From Pirellulales bacterium (GTDB lineage: Bacteria > Planctomycetota > Planctomycetia > Pirellulales > JACPPG01), in the NCBI GenBank assembly GCA_036490175.1, contig DASXEJ010000219.1, forward strand, positions 1 to 40,033: a stretch of 40,033 bases of DNA, in the 5' to 3' direction. Below the pieces are notes generated by a model. The model did no database searches. It saw only the letters and a program-made list of their open reading frames with translations, and had not been told where the DNA came from. A program made the translations under genes and the position numbers. How positions within the stretch are numbered: the first letter of the stretch is position 1; each line of letters opens with the position of its first letter. Below, piece by piece: positions 1-8,628 of the stretch.

Positions 1-1
1 A

Positions 2-2233
2 CCCTGGGGCAATACTTTGGCGGTCACACGTGCGGTCGAGGCGGCGCTCGAAGCGTTGCGTCCCGGGCTGGCCGGAGTGACGATCGACCCGACGATCTTT
101 CGCCCGGCGACGTTTATCGAACGGGCGCTGGAAAACCTCACCCATTCCATGTTATTAGGGTGCGTGTTGGTCGTAGCCGTGCTGGCCTTGTTCCTGTACG
201 ACTGGCGGACGGCGCTGATCAGCATCACGGCCATACCGCTTTCCCTGATCGCGGCGGCGATCGTGCTGCATTTTTGGGGCGTCACGTTCAACACCATGGT
301 GGTGGCAGGCCTGGTAATTGCCTTGGGCGAAGTGGTGGACGATGCGATCATCGACGTGGAAAATATTCAGCGCCGCTTACGTCAAAATGCGCTGACTCCG
401 CAGCCGGCCCCGGCCTTCGATGTGGTTTTGCACGCCTCGCTCGAGGTGCGCAGCGCCGTCGTCTATGCCAGCCTGATCGTGACGCTGGTGTTCGTGCCGA
501 TTTTATTTCTGGACGGTGTCGCTGGATCGTTTTTTCGCCCCTTGGCGATTGCCTATATCCTGGCGATTCTGGCATCTCTGGCGGTGGCGCTGACGGTGAC
601 GCCGGCCTTGTCGCTGGCGCTACTGCCTAGCGTAGCGGGGCGCAAGCGCGTCGAGGCGCCGCTGTCGCGCTACTTGCAGGATCTCTACGTGCGCACGCTT
701 CCACCGTTGGTGGCGCGGCCCCGCACGTGCGCGATGGTGATCGCGATCACGTTTCTAGCGACCGCTGTGGGCGTGATGCGATTGGGCGAGGAGTTCCTGC
801 CGAACTTTCAGGAGACCGACTTCCTGATGCACTGGGTGGAAAAGCCCGGCGCATCTCTGGACGCCATGCGACGCGTCACGATCCAAGCCAGCCGCGAGTT
901 GCGGGCCATTCCGGGCGTGCGGAATTTCGGCTCGCACATTGGCCGCGCCGAGGTGGCCGACGAAGTGGTCGGGCCGAACTTTACTGAACTGTGGATCAGC
1001 GTCGACCCCGATGTCGACCTAACGCAGACCGTGGCCCGGATTCAAACTTTGATCGATGGTTATCCAGGCTTGTACCGCGACGTGCTCACTTATCTCAAGG
1101 AGCGCATCAAAGAGGTGCTCTCGGGCGCCGGAGCCACGATCGTCGTGCGTACCTTCGGACCTGATCTGGCTGTGTTGCGGGCCAAGGGGGAAGAGATCCG
1201 CGCCGCGATCGCCGACGTGCCAGGCGTAACAAACTTGAAGATCGAACCGCAAGTGCTCGTCCCGCAATTGCAAGTGCGCGTGCGCCCCGATGCCGCCGCC
1301 CGCTTTGGACTGACCCACACCCAGGCGCGCCGCGCCGTCGCCACGCTAGTGAACGGCACCAAGGTGGGCGAGGTTTATCAGGATCAGAAAAGCTACGATG
1401 TCGTCGTGCGCGGCATTGCCAGCGTGCGCGCGGATCTGGCGGCGCTACAGCGCCTACCTATCGATTTGCCGACCGGAGGTCACGTTGCGTTAGGAGACGT
1501 GGCCGATCTGCAGATCGCTCCTGCACCGAACGAGATCAAACGCGAGGCGGCCTCACGACGCCTGGATGTCACCTGCAACGTGGCCGGGCGTGATCTGGGT
1601 AGTGTCGCCCGCGACATTGAGGATCGAGTGCATGGCCTCTCGTTCGATCGCGGTTACCACCCGGAGTTTCTGGGTGAGTACGCCGCGCGCGAGCAGTCGC
1701 GGCGACGACTGTTTGCACTTTCGGGCTTATCGCTGACGGGCATCTTGCTGCTACTGCACGTCGACTTTCGCTCGTGGCGAATTGCACTGCTTGTGTTTCT
1801 CACGATTCCTTTCGCTTTGGTCGGAGGCGTCTTGGGGGCCGTGCTCCAAGGGGGTGTATTGTCGCTGGGGTCGCTCGTAGGTTTCGTGACTGTGCTGGGA
1901 ATCGCGGCGCGCAACGGCATCATGCTCGTCAGCCATTACCGGCATCTCGAGCTTGAAGAAGGGGAACCTTTCGGCGCAGAGCTCGTGCTGCGCGGCGCGC
2001 GCGAGCGACTGGTGCCGATCCTCATGACGGCGCTCTGCACGGGCCTGGCACTGGTGCCATTGGTGTGGGCCGGCAATCGGCCGGGGCATGAGATCGAATA
2101 TCCGATGGCCGCCGTGATCCTGGGCGGTTTGGCAACTTCGACGATTCTGAACCTGTTCTTATTGCCGCCCATCTACCTGGCGTTTGGTCGCGTCACGCCA
2201 GGTCCAAAACAGGTGCTGCCGCAGCAGCGCTAG
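2..2233 (+). CDS. RND-family efflux pump inner-membrane subunit (5' end outside window)
   Basis: The reading frame is open to the left edge and enters with PWGNT before the first internal start-like codon (TTG at 17), so the true start lies upstream and about 740 C-terminal residues are seen; full RND pumps have about 1,040. The protein is an inner-membrane proton-driven exporter with two clusters of membrane helices flanking periplasmic porter domains. The TM4 region reads [13 protein letters not shown], with the acidic residues expected for the proton relay. This version of the motif differs from classical CzcA/CusA metal pumps and resembles a bacterial RND branch of unknown substrate (from memory). 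A second helix cluster spans roughly the last 180 residues. A TolC-like gene follows 210 bp downstream on the same strand; the periplasmic adaptor is expected upstream. Heavy-metal specificity cannot be claimed from this fragment. Confidence 0.93.
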   Translation, partial: PWGNTLAVTRAVEAALEALRPGLAGVTIDPTIFRPATFIERALENLTHSMLLGCVLVVAVLALFLYDWRTALISITAIPLSLIAAAIVLHFWGVTFNTMVVAGLVIALGEVVDDAIIDVENIQRRLRQNALTPQPAPAFDVVLHASLEVRSAVVYASLIVTLVFVPILFLDGVAGSFFRPLAIAYILAILASLAVALTVTPALSLALLPSVAGRKRVEAPLSRYLQDLYVRTLPPLVARPRTCAMVIAITFLATAVGVMRLGEEFLPNFQETDFLMHWVEKPGASLDAMRRVTIQASRELRAIPGVRNFGSHIGRAEVADEVVGPNFTELWISVDPDVDLTQTVARIQTLIDGYPGLYRDVLTYLKERIKEVLSGAGATIVVRTFGPDLAVLRAKGEEIRAAIADVPGVTNLKIEPQVLVPQLQVRVRPDAAARFGLTHTQARRAVATLVNGTKVGEVYQDQKSYDVVVRGIASVRADLAALQRLPIDLPTGGHVALGDVADLQIAPAPNEIKREAASRRLDVTCNVAGRDLGSVARDIEDRVHGLSFDRGYHPEFLGEYAAREQSRRRLFALSGLSLTGILLLLHVDFRSWRIALLVFLTIPFALVGGVLGAVLQGGVLSLGSLVGFVTVLGIAARNGIMLVSHYRHLELEEGEPFGAELVLRGARERLVPILMTALCTGLALVPLVWAGNRPGHEIEYPMAAVILGGLATSTILNLFLLPPIYLAFGRVTPGPKQVLPQQR

Positions 2234-2443
2234 TATCGCTAGCGGCGCTCGCGTTCCTTTCCAGCGCGTTAGGTTTCCGGGTTGCTAACCGGTTCTTGGC
2301 GACTCTGCACAAGCTCTGACGGCGATGCTTGGTTCCTGCGTGCTTCACCGCTGATTCGCGCTTGCGACGTCTGCCGAAGTAGTTTGTACGCCTACCTCTT
2401 ACGCGTCTGCTATCACCTGCCCTCATCGCTCGCTCCTTGCATC

Positions 2444-4219
2444 ATGCCGTTCCGGCTTCTACCGCCGTGGCCGTGGTTCGCGCACCTGCGCTCACTGAGC
2501 GCGCCGCGTGTGAATGGATGCAGCGCGACAAGCTGGTTCGCCGTGCTGATTGTATTGAGCGTGGCCTGCCTCGGCTGTCAGAGGGCGGCTGAAGGATACA
2601 GGGGCAAGCAATCGCCGGATCCGCAGCTAAGATCGGAAACGTTGCCGACCGTACCCGACGACCTGCGCGTGGGCTTGGGCGACACTACGATTCGGCTCGC
2701 GGCCTACGACCAGGACGTCGCGCCCACGGTCGACCCAAGCGCACAACGTGGTGCGACGGGCCCCGCCGTGGTCGCGGCCCCGGCGCCCAAGCGATCTCGT
2801 TCGCAGAATGGATCGGGTGACCAGGCTGTTCGGCTTCCTACGCCGGCCGATTACCCTCGGCCCGCCGCGAAGCCCATCGGCGCACGATCGGCAGAGTTGC
2901 GGATCAAAAGCGAGAACATTCCGGCCGGGAATCCGCCGATCGGTCCACCGTATTTAGCGCCGGTTCGGCTCGTGCCTGTGCAGCTAAGTCTGATGGAGGT
3001 GATCGAAATCGGGCTGCGGCAGAATCCCGATCTGGTTACGGTGCGTCGCACCGAGGGAGTCAGCGTTGGCATGTACGGCGTGGCGGCAACCTACCCCTTT
3101 AATCCATTCATACAAGTCAATGCGACACCGCTGCAAACCAACAACGGCACCGGTTCGACCATCTATAACTATGTGCTGATGATGCAAACGATACAGCTGG
3201 CGCACCAGCAGCTTTATCGCGAGCAAGTCGCCGGCGCCGCCCTGACCTCGGTGCGGTGGACCATCGTGCAGGCCGAGTTGTTGAACGTGGCGATGACCGA
3301 ACGGCTATTCTTCCTGGCGCTTTACCAACGCGGCCTGCGCGAACTCGCGCAGGCCACGGCCGCCATGAACGACGAGCTGCTGCGCGTCTCGCGAAAGCAA
3401 TTCGATGCCGGGCAGATATCGGCGGCCAACTTGACGATCATCCAGCTCGATAATCGCTCCACGCGCGAACAGCTACGGCTGATGGAGGCCAACTACCAAA
3501 ATTCACTGTTGGACCTGAGACGGCATTTGAATATTCCGCTCAATACGCCCATCGACGTGATTGGCGACCTGGACGAATGGGAATGGGCGTCGGGCGCACC
3601 AGAAAGCCTACTGCGACTGAAGTGTCCGCAAGGTGCCTTCGAGGCAGGCGACGGCGCGGCCGTTGACGAATTGGCCGCTTCGCGTCCCGACGTTATGGCC
3701 GCCCGCGCCGACGTAGGTACGGCGCGAGCAAACGTGCGGTTGGCCGACGCCTCGCGCACGCCGGACATTCAGGTGGGACCGTATTATCAGCGTACCGACA
3801 ACGGAGTGACTTTCTTCGGATTCCGACTCCATCGCGAACTGTACGTGTTCAACGACTTCACGCCGCTGTTGCGGCAGCGGCAGGCCGAATTGCGACAGCG
3901 CATCACCGCGCAGGAACAGCTGCAGGCGCGGGCCAGGATCGAAATCGAGGCGGCCATAAACCGCTACGAGCGAGCCCGCTGGATCGTCGCCGAAAATGAG
4001 AATCTGCTCCATTTTCTGCCGGAGGAGATTCAACGGCTGGAGGAGCAATTCATCGCAGGCGAAGTCGACGTGTTGCAGGTATCGCAGGCCCGCACGAGCC
4101 TGATCAATGCCCGGCGGGCGAATCTGGACTGCTTGAACGAATTGGCGCAGGCAGCGGCCGTGCTCACCGCAGCCACGGCCGTACCCCCGCAAACGATGAT
4201 CCGGCCAATGGCGAAGTAG
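2444..4219 (+). CDS. TolC-family outer-membrane efflux lipoprotein
   Basis: About 591 residues from the ATG at 2444. A longer frame starts at a TTG at 2282, but only the 2444 start gives a plausible export signal: a basic and Trp-rich N terminus, then a hydrophobic stretch ending in VACLGC, a possible though imperfect lipobox. A Pro/Ala-rich low-complexity linker of about 130 residues follows. The remainder is long amphipathic helix typical of the outer-membrane efflux protein family: two repeats of helices, including a QFDAGQISAANL-type turn in the first half and QFIAGEVDVLQVSQAR in the second. The protein should form the trimeric outer-membrane channel for the RND pump encoded just upstream; the gap of 210 bp leaves open whether they share a transcript. 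The linker is longer than in enterobacterial TolC. Family call is secure, exact start less so. Confidence 0.9.
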   Translation: MPFRLLPPWPWFAHLRSLSAPRVNGCSATSWFAVLIVLSVACLGCQRAAEGYRGKQSPDPQLRSETLPTVPDDLRVGLGDTTIRLAAYDQDVAPTVDPSAQRGATGPAVVAAPAPKRSRSQNGSGDQAVRLPTPADYPRPAAKPIGARSAELRIKSENIPAGNPPIGPPYLAPVRLVPVQLSLMEVIEIGLRQNPDLVTVRRTEGVSVGMYGVAATYPFNPFIQVNATPLQTNNGTGSTIYNYVLMMQTIQLAHQQLYREQVAGAALTSVRWTIVQAELLNVAMTERLFFLALYQRGLRELAQATAAMNDELLRVSRKQFDAGQISAANLTIIQLDNRSTREQLRLMEANYQNSLLDLRRHLNIPLNTPIDVIGDLDEWEWASGAPESLLRLKCPQGAFEAGDGAAVDELAASRPDVMAARADVGTARANVRLADASRTPDIQVGPYYQRTDNGVTFFGFRLHRELYVFNDFTPLLRQRQAELRQRITAQEQLQARARIEIEAAINRYERARWIVAENENLLHFLPEEIQRLEEQFIAGEVDVLQVSQARTSLINARRANLDCLNELAQAAAVLTAATAVPPQTMIRPMAK

Positions 4220-4227
4220 CGTGCGCT

Positions 4228-4249
4228 CGCCCACTTTCTTTAGTGGGCG
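4228..4249 (+). terminator. Hairpin just after the TolC-like gene
   Basis: Perfect 8-bp stem CGCCCACT/AGTGGGCG with a 6-nt loop TTCTTT, starting 8 bp after the stop codon at 4219. There is no clear T-run after it, so it is a weak intrinsic terminator candidate or an RNA-end stabilising hairpin. Confidence 0.45.
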
Positions 4250-4610
4250 TGTCGTCGTCACTTGGTAGCTAGATTCCTACGCTTGGCTTTCCTGGAGCAG
4301 TCCCCTGCGGCTTCGCGGTGGCGGCCATCTGGCACCATGCCCTTAGCATTGTCTAACGTACATGGGCAATAGAACACGGGTCGACCGTCGAGCGTAAGTA
4401 ACTCATGGACAATTACCTTGCGGCAAGCTTGTCGTAAGATCACGGGTAGGATGACGATTGCGTTGCCAGCCGAGACCTGGCCGCCGCACTTCGCTCGGCA
4501 GACTCCCGTGGGGCAGCACGGCGGCGTGTTCCACGTTTTCAAAAGCCGATTTGTTGCTTCACGACGTGGCCACGTGGTAGGCTGGATGCCTGGAGCAACA
4601 GAGGTCTATC
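4250..4610. other. Intergenic stretch upstream of the ribbon-protease gene
   Basis: About 360 bp without a convincing gene. A Cys-rich 94-residue frame on the minus strand (4258-4542) exists but starts with TTG, has no ribosome binding site and matches no family that I know. The promoter of the downstream gene should be here; I could not pick out a convincing -35/-10 pair. AGAGG at 4599-4603 is the likely ribosome binding site for the ATG at 4611. Confidence 0.5.
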
Positions 4611-6380
4611 ATGGGCATCCGCGTCACCTGTGCCGCCTGTCAGGCAACGTTCCGTGTGCGGGATGAATTTGCCGGCAAGAAAGGGCGCTGTCCCAAATGT
4701 GACGCATCATTGCGCGTGCCTGGCACGACGCCTATTGTCCCACCAGCGATGGTTGGTCCTCCTCCTGCGCCGCCCCCATTGGTGCCGGTGCATCCGTTGG
4801 CCAGCGATACTGCGCCATCCCTCAATGACGCGGCACCGGTCATCACCGTCGACACCGACGAGCTGATCCGTCGCCCCACGATCGTAATGCGACGGGCGGG
4901 ACGTGTGCGACGATGGACGTGGCTCGCGGCGGCTGTGCTGCTGGTCGCTGCGACGGCAGGGGGCATCGCATTCGTGGTCAGGGGGAGCTTGCTCTCGAGC
5001 GCAGGCGCCAAGAACGCCAGTAGCGTCACCACTGCTCCGGCGACGAATCCACCCTTGGAATTAGGGGTCAACAAAGCCCCCTTCAATCCGCCGGCTTTGC
5101 CGCAGGCCGCGGATCCGACAAAGCCCGTCCCAGGCGCACCGTTGGAGGACGTCGTTGCCTATGTGAAGCATGGCATCGTGAAAATCGAAACCTCCGACGG
5201 TCTTAACAATCGTCGTGGATTGGGCTCGGGCTTCGTGATCGACACAAGCGGCCTGGTGGCAACGAACTATCATGTCGTATCCGACGCCTCGAAGGCCGAC
5301 GTGCTGTTCAGCGACGGTACGCGCTACGGAGTCGAGGGATATACCGCGATCGATAAGCACGCCGACCTTGCCATCCTCAGGCTCAATGGCGTTCCGCCAG
5401 ACGTCAAAGCGCTCGAGCTGAGATATGGCGACAGGCCCCGCGATGCGTCGCAGGTGTATGCCATCGGTCATCCCCAAGACAATGAGTTTACCACCACGGG
5501 CGGTATCGTTGGCCGCGTGCTCCGCACCAATCAACTGCCGACCGAAACGCGCCAGTGGTTAACCTCGACGATCGACGATAGTGGTGACGACCTATGGATC
5601 CAGCACGACGCCAAAATATCGCCGGGCAACAGTGGCGGACCCTTGATCAACGCCCACGGAGATGTGGTTGGAGTGAACTCCTGGGTCAACCAGAAGCTCG
5701 GGCTCGGCTATGCGATCCATGCGCGCCATCTGCACGACCTGGTGGCTCGGCAAGAGGCTGTAGTGCTGCCCCTGAAGCAGCATCGCCGCAGCATGCCCGA
5801 GCCGGCGGAGCCGCAGCTAACGAGCATGCGCGGTGTTGCCGAGCAGATCAAGCAGTTGCGCCACCGGCTGGCGGCCCAAGGCTGGCGTCCGCAGACCGCG
5901 GACGACTGTGCGTCGTTCGACGAGTTGGCGCGGACGATCACCGAAGTGAAGTACGTTCAGGCTCACCCAGGCGCACAGACGCCCATGCCGCTCGACGAAC
6001 AGCAGGCGCTACTGCAAGAGGCCGACGAAGTCGTGGACGCGCTGCAGGCCGTCTCGTGGAAAGTGCAAGAGCAGATATTGCCCATCAACGCGCACGCCGG
6101 CAAGGATCGCGCCCCCTATGGAGGCGTATTTCTCTTTGGTCGCGTGAAGAAGCTTTTCTTGGGGGACGACATGGAAAACGCGGCGCTCATTCAGGTGGAA
6201 GGTACCGATGAACAATTCTTTCTTCCCCTGGATGATGCCATTGCCGGAGTGAAGGAGGAGGGCTGCGTGCTCGTACTGGGGATCGCGCATCCTTCCAAGG
6301 TGCGCGTCGGCGATAATCCGCTCAAGCCGACAAAAGTGCCGATCTTGCTTAGCAAAGTCGTGCTGCCTTTGGCTCGCTAA
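4611..6380 (+). CDS. Membrane-anchored trypsin-like serine protease with N-terminal zinc ribbon
   Basis: 589 residues, ATG start with AGAGG 7 bp upstream. Residues 1-37 form a four-cysteine ribbon (C7, C10, C27, C30; CAAC...CPKC) of the MJ0042 type. A Pro-rich linker leads to one membrane helix at about 102-124. Residues 180-385 are a DegP/HtrA-like chymotrypsin-fold domain with the full triad: H221 in TNYHVVS, D252 in HADLAIL, S341 in GNSGGPL. No PDZ domain is recognisable; residues 390-589 are a helical segment followed by a beta-rich GGVFLFGRVKK region that could be an OB-like fold (inference). Predicted topology puts the ribbon in the cytoplasm and the protease outside. The role is probably protein quality control or regulated proteolysis in the envelope. 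The family call is firm; the substrate is unknown. Confidence 0.9.
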   Translation: MGIRVTCAACQATFRVRDEFAGKKGRCPKCDASLRVPGTTPIVPPAMVGPPPAPPPLVPVHPLASDTAPSLNDAAPVITVDTDELIRRPTIVMRRAGRVRRWTWLAAAVLLVAATAGGIAFVVRGSLLSSAGAKNASSVTTAPATNPPLELGVNKAPFNPPALPQAADPTKPVPGAPLEDVVAYVKHGIVKIETSDGLNNRRGLGSGFVIDTSGLVATNYHVVSDASKADVLFSDGTRYGVEGYTAIDKHADLAILRLNGVPPDVKALELRYGDRPRDASQVYAIGHPQDNEFTTTGGIVGRVLRTNQLPTETRQWLTSTIDDSGDDLWIQHDAKISPGNSGGPLINAHGDVVGVNSWVNQKLGLGYAIHARHLHDLVARQEAVVLPLKQHRRSMPEPAEPQLTSMRGVAEQIKQLRHRLAAQGWRPQTADDCASFDELARTITEVKYVQAHPGAQTPMPLDEQQALLQEADEVVDALQAVSWKVQEQILPINAHAGKDRAPYGGVFLFGRVKKLFLGDDMENAALIQVEGTDEQFFLPLDDAIAGVKEEGCVLVLGIAHPSKVRVGDNPLKPTKVPILLSKVVLPLAR

Positions 6381-6387
6381 GATCGCG

Positions 6388-6404
6388 GCGGCGTAAAACG
6401 CCGC
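6388..6404. terminator. Hairpin between convergent protease and thioesterase genes
   Basis: Perfect 6-bp stem GCGGCG/CGCCGC with loop TAAAA, in the 35-bp gap between the two convergent stop codons. It could terminate or insulate transcripts from both directions, although neither side has a strong T-run. Confidence 0.45.
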
Positions 6405-6415
6405 ATGGAAGAACT

Positions 6416-6889
6416 TCAGCTAGAACGCTTCAACTTGTCGCGCGATACGACCATATAGATCGAGTCCCCGCGGGCAACTTCTTTTCCTTCTTCGTTGCGC
6501 ACGATGCTTTCGGCGTGGATAATGTGTTTGCCCAGCCGTGGCACCGTGGATTCACAATAGATCATTCCTTCGGAAACCGGACGGAAGTATTTGATTCGCA
6601 AGTCGACTGATACCAGCGACGAGCTGCCGTCGAGCCGATGTACGTCCGTCAGCAGAATTGCGTGCGCAATCCCCGTGTCGATCAGCGTGGCGATGATGCC
6701 GCCGTGCATGATGTGGGCAGGCTGCGTCAGGTCGGGCCGCCAAGCGACCTTGAGCATCGACCAGCCGGGACGCATGTCCTCGACTTCCATCCCGATGAGC
6801 TTGAAGAACGGCCAGTTCCGGGCCGTTTCCAGAATCTTATCGCGGGCTTGAAGAATCGCGGGATCGTCGGGAAGTGGCGGGGCGGACAT
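6416..6889 (-). CDS. Hot-dog fold acyl-CoA thioesterase (PaaI-like)
   Basis: 157 residues when started at the ATG at 6889, which has GAGGAG 9 bp upstream; an in-frame start 8 codons further out would bury that site in the coding region. The hallmark is HGGIIATLIDTGIAHA (about residues 62-77), the 4HBT/PaaI active-site helix with H62 and D71. Such enzymes hydrolyse acyl- or aryl-CoA thioesters in the cytoplasm, usually as housekeeping or aromatic-catabolism accessories. It stands alone on the minus strand, divergent from the aldehyde dehydrogenase gene with about 227 bp between the starts, and converges on the protease gene. The specific CoA substrate cannot be read from the sequence. Confidence 0.88.
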   Translation of the reverse strand: MSAPPLPDDPAILQARDKILETARNWPFFKLIGMEVEDMRPGWSMLKVAWRPDLTQPAHIMHGGIIATLIDTGIAHAILLTDVHRLDGSSSLVSVDLRIKYFRPVSEGMIYCESTVPRLGKHIIHAESIVRNEEGKEVARGDSIYMVVSRDKLKRSS

Positions 6890-7116
6890 GCTCAGTTGCT
6901 CCTCAAGGGGCACGAAAAATCGTTGGCCGTATCGTAGGGGACGTCTCGCGAATCGGCCAGACGCCGGGCGATCCGCGGGCGGCGATCTGCAAAGGGGGCT
7001 TGTCTGCGAAAGCCTTTAGGCCCCTTCACCGCGGCGTGGCGCTCTCGATAATACTGCCGGGCGACAACCTGGCCTCGACGCCCACAATCGCACACGCACG
7101 TCATGGGAGCATGGAC

Positions 7117-8538
7117 ATGAAGATGTTTCTGGCCGGCCATTGGATGGACAAGCCCCAGCGGGCCAACGTCACGAATCCGTTCGACGGTACGGTCGTCGAC
7201 ACCGTACCGAGGGCCAACGCGGAGGACATCGAGGCGGCACTGGCCGGGGCCGTGACGGGCGCGGCAGAGATGCGCCGCACAACCGGTTACCAGCGTTACG
7301 AAATCCTGCACCGCGCCAGCGAACTGATGCGAAAGTGCATCGATGAACTTGGCCGGCTCATCAGCCAAGAAGAGGGCAAGACACTGGCTGAAGGACGTGG
7401 CGAAGCCCAGCGGGCCACCGAGACGATGGAACTGTCGGCCGAAGAAGCCAAGCGGATCTCGGGCGAAGTGCTGCCGCTCGACGGCGCGTCGGGTGGAGCG
7501 GGCAAGCTGGGATTTACGCTGCGCGTCCCCTGCGGCGTAGTGGTAGCCATCACGCCGTTCAACTTTCCGTTGAACCTGGTGTGTCATAAAGTGGGGCCGG
7601 CATTGGCTGCCGGCAACGCGGTGGTCTGCAAGCCGGCCAGCGACACGCCCCTGTCGGCACTGCGGTTAACCGAGATTCTTCTCGAAGCCGGGCTGCCACC
7701 GACGGCAATCGCCTGCGTCACCGGTTCCGGGGGCGAAATCGGCTCGCTACTGGCCCGCGACCCGCGGGTTCGCAAGATCAGCTTCACGGGCAGCCGTGAC
7801 GTAGGAGAGAAACTGTGTCAGATCGCCGGGCTGAAGCGTGTGACGATGGAGCTTGGATCGAACAGCCCTCTGATCGTCATGCAGGACGCCGACCTGGCCA
7901 AAGTCGCCAAGGCGACCGTCGCCACCGGATATGGCAACGCCGGCCAGGTCTGTATTTCGACGCAGCGGGTGATCGTGATGGACGCTGTCTATGACGAGTT
8001 CCTGGATGTGTTACGGCCACAGGTGCAGGCGCTGCGCGCCGGCGATCAGCTCGACCCGCAAACGCAGATGGGACCCATGGTGCGCGAGGCAGATGCACGA
8101 CGCGTGGAAGAGTGGATCCACTCCGCCGTAGCCGACGGAGCGCGGCTGCTGGCCGGTGGCAGGCGCAGCAAGGCTCTACTGGAACCGACGCTGTTGGCCG
8201 ACGTGCGCCCACAAATGCGCATCAGTTGCGACGAGCTTTTCGGCCCGGCCGTGGCGGTGACGCGGGCGGCCGATATCGGGGAGGCGATCGCACTGGCCAA
8301 TGATTCGCACTACGGACTCAGCGCTGGGATCTTCACGCAGGATATCGATGCTGCGATCCGGTTCGCTCGCGAGGTCGACTCTGGCAACATTCACATCAAT
8401 TGGGGCCCAGGCTGGCGGGCCGACCTGATGCCTTACGGTGGACTGAAAGAGAGCGGGATGGGGAAAGAGGGTCCTAAGTACGCCATTGCCGAGATGACCG
8501 AGAGCAAAACCGTGGTGATTCACGGTCCAACGGCCTAG
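7117..8538 (+). CDS. NAD(P)-dependent aldehyde dehydrogenase
   Basis: 473 residues from the ATG at 7117, chosen because GGGAG lies 7 bp upstream; an ATG at 7111 is an alternative, and the open frame back to 6874 overlaps the divergent thioesterase gene and is not used. The ALDH catalytic set is complete: N149 in TPFNFP, K172 in CKPA, E245 in MELGSNSP and C279 in GQVCIS. Length is typical of the superfamily. The C-terminal segment MPYGGLKESGMGKEGP followed by YAIAEMTESKTVVI resembles the lactaldehyde / phosphonoacetaldehyde / non-phosphorylating glyceraldehyde-3-phosphate dehydrogenase group (known family pattern), so oxidation of a small polar aldehyde is likely. It is a cytoplasmic single-gene unit converging on the ABC operon. 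Confidence 0.93.
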   Translation: MKMFLAGHWMDKPQRANVTNPFDGTVVDTVPRANAEDIEAALAGAVTGAAEMRRTTGYQRYEILHRASELMRKCIDELGRLISQEEGKTLAEGRGEAQRATETMELSAEEAKRISGEVLPLDGASGGAGKLGFTLRVPCGVVVAITPFNFPLNLVCHKVGPALAAGNAVVCKPASDTPLSALRLTEILLEAGLPPTAIACVTGSGGEIGSLLARDPRVRKISFTGSRDVGEKLCQIAGLKRVTMELGSNSPLIVMQDADLAKVAKATVATGYGNAGQVCISTQRVIVMDAVYDEFLDVLRPQVQALRAGDQLDPQTQMGPMVREADARRVEEWIHSAVADGARLLAGGRRSKALLEPTLLADVRPQMRISCDELFGPAVAVTRAADIGEAIALANDSHYGLSAGIFTQDIDAAIRFAREVDSGNIHINWGPGWRADLMPYGGLKESGMGKEGPKYAIAEMTESKTVVIHGPTA

Positions 8539-8569
8539 GCGGCCGTGTACAGCGAGCCTTGAGGAGGCT
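8530..8569. terminator. Two small hairpins between convergent ALDH and ABC-operon genes
   Basis: ACGGCC/GGCCGT with loop TAGGC (8530-8546, overlapping the ALDH stop codon) and AGCCT/AGGCT with loop TGAGG (8555-8569). Both lie between the convergent gene ends. No T-run, so assignment as terminators is tentative. Confidence 0.35.
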
Positions 8570-8628
8570 AGTCCGATTCGAATTGCGATGGCGCGCGCAG
8601 CCACACGATCGATTACCGAGGCAGCACA

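Noticed and set aside
3608..4261. 217-residue antisense frame opposite the TolC-like gene
   Set aside because: Shadow of a well-supported gene with no motif of its own.
4258..4542. Cys-rich 94-residue minus-strand reading frame
   Set aside because: Starts with TTG, no ribosome binding site, overlaps a frame on the other strand, and resembles no family I know.
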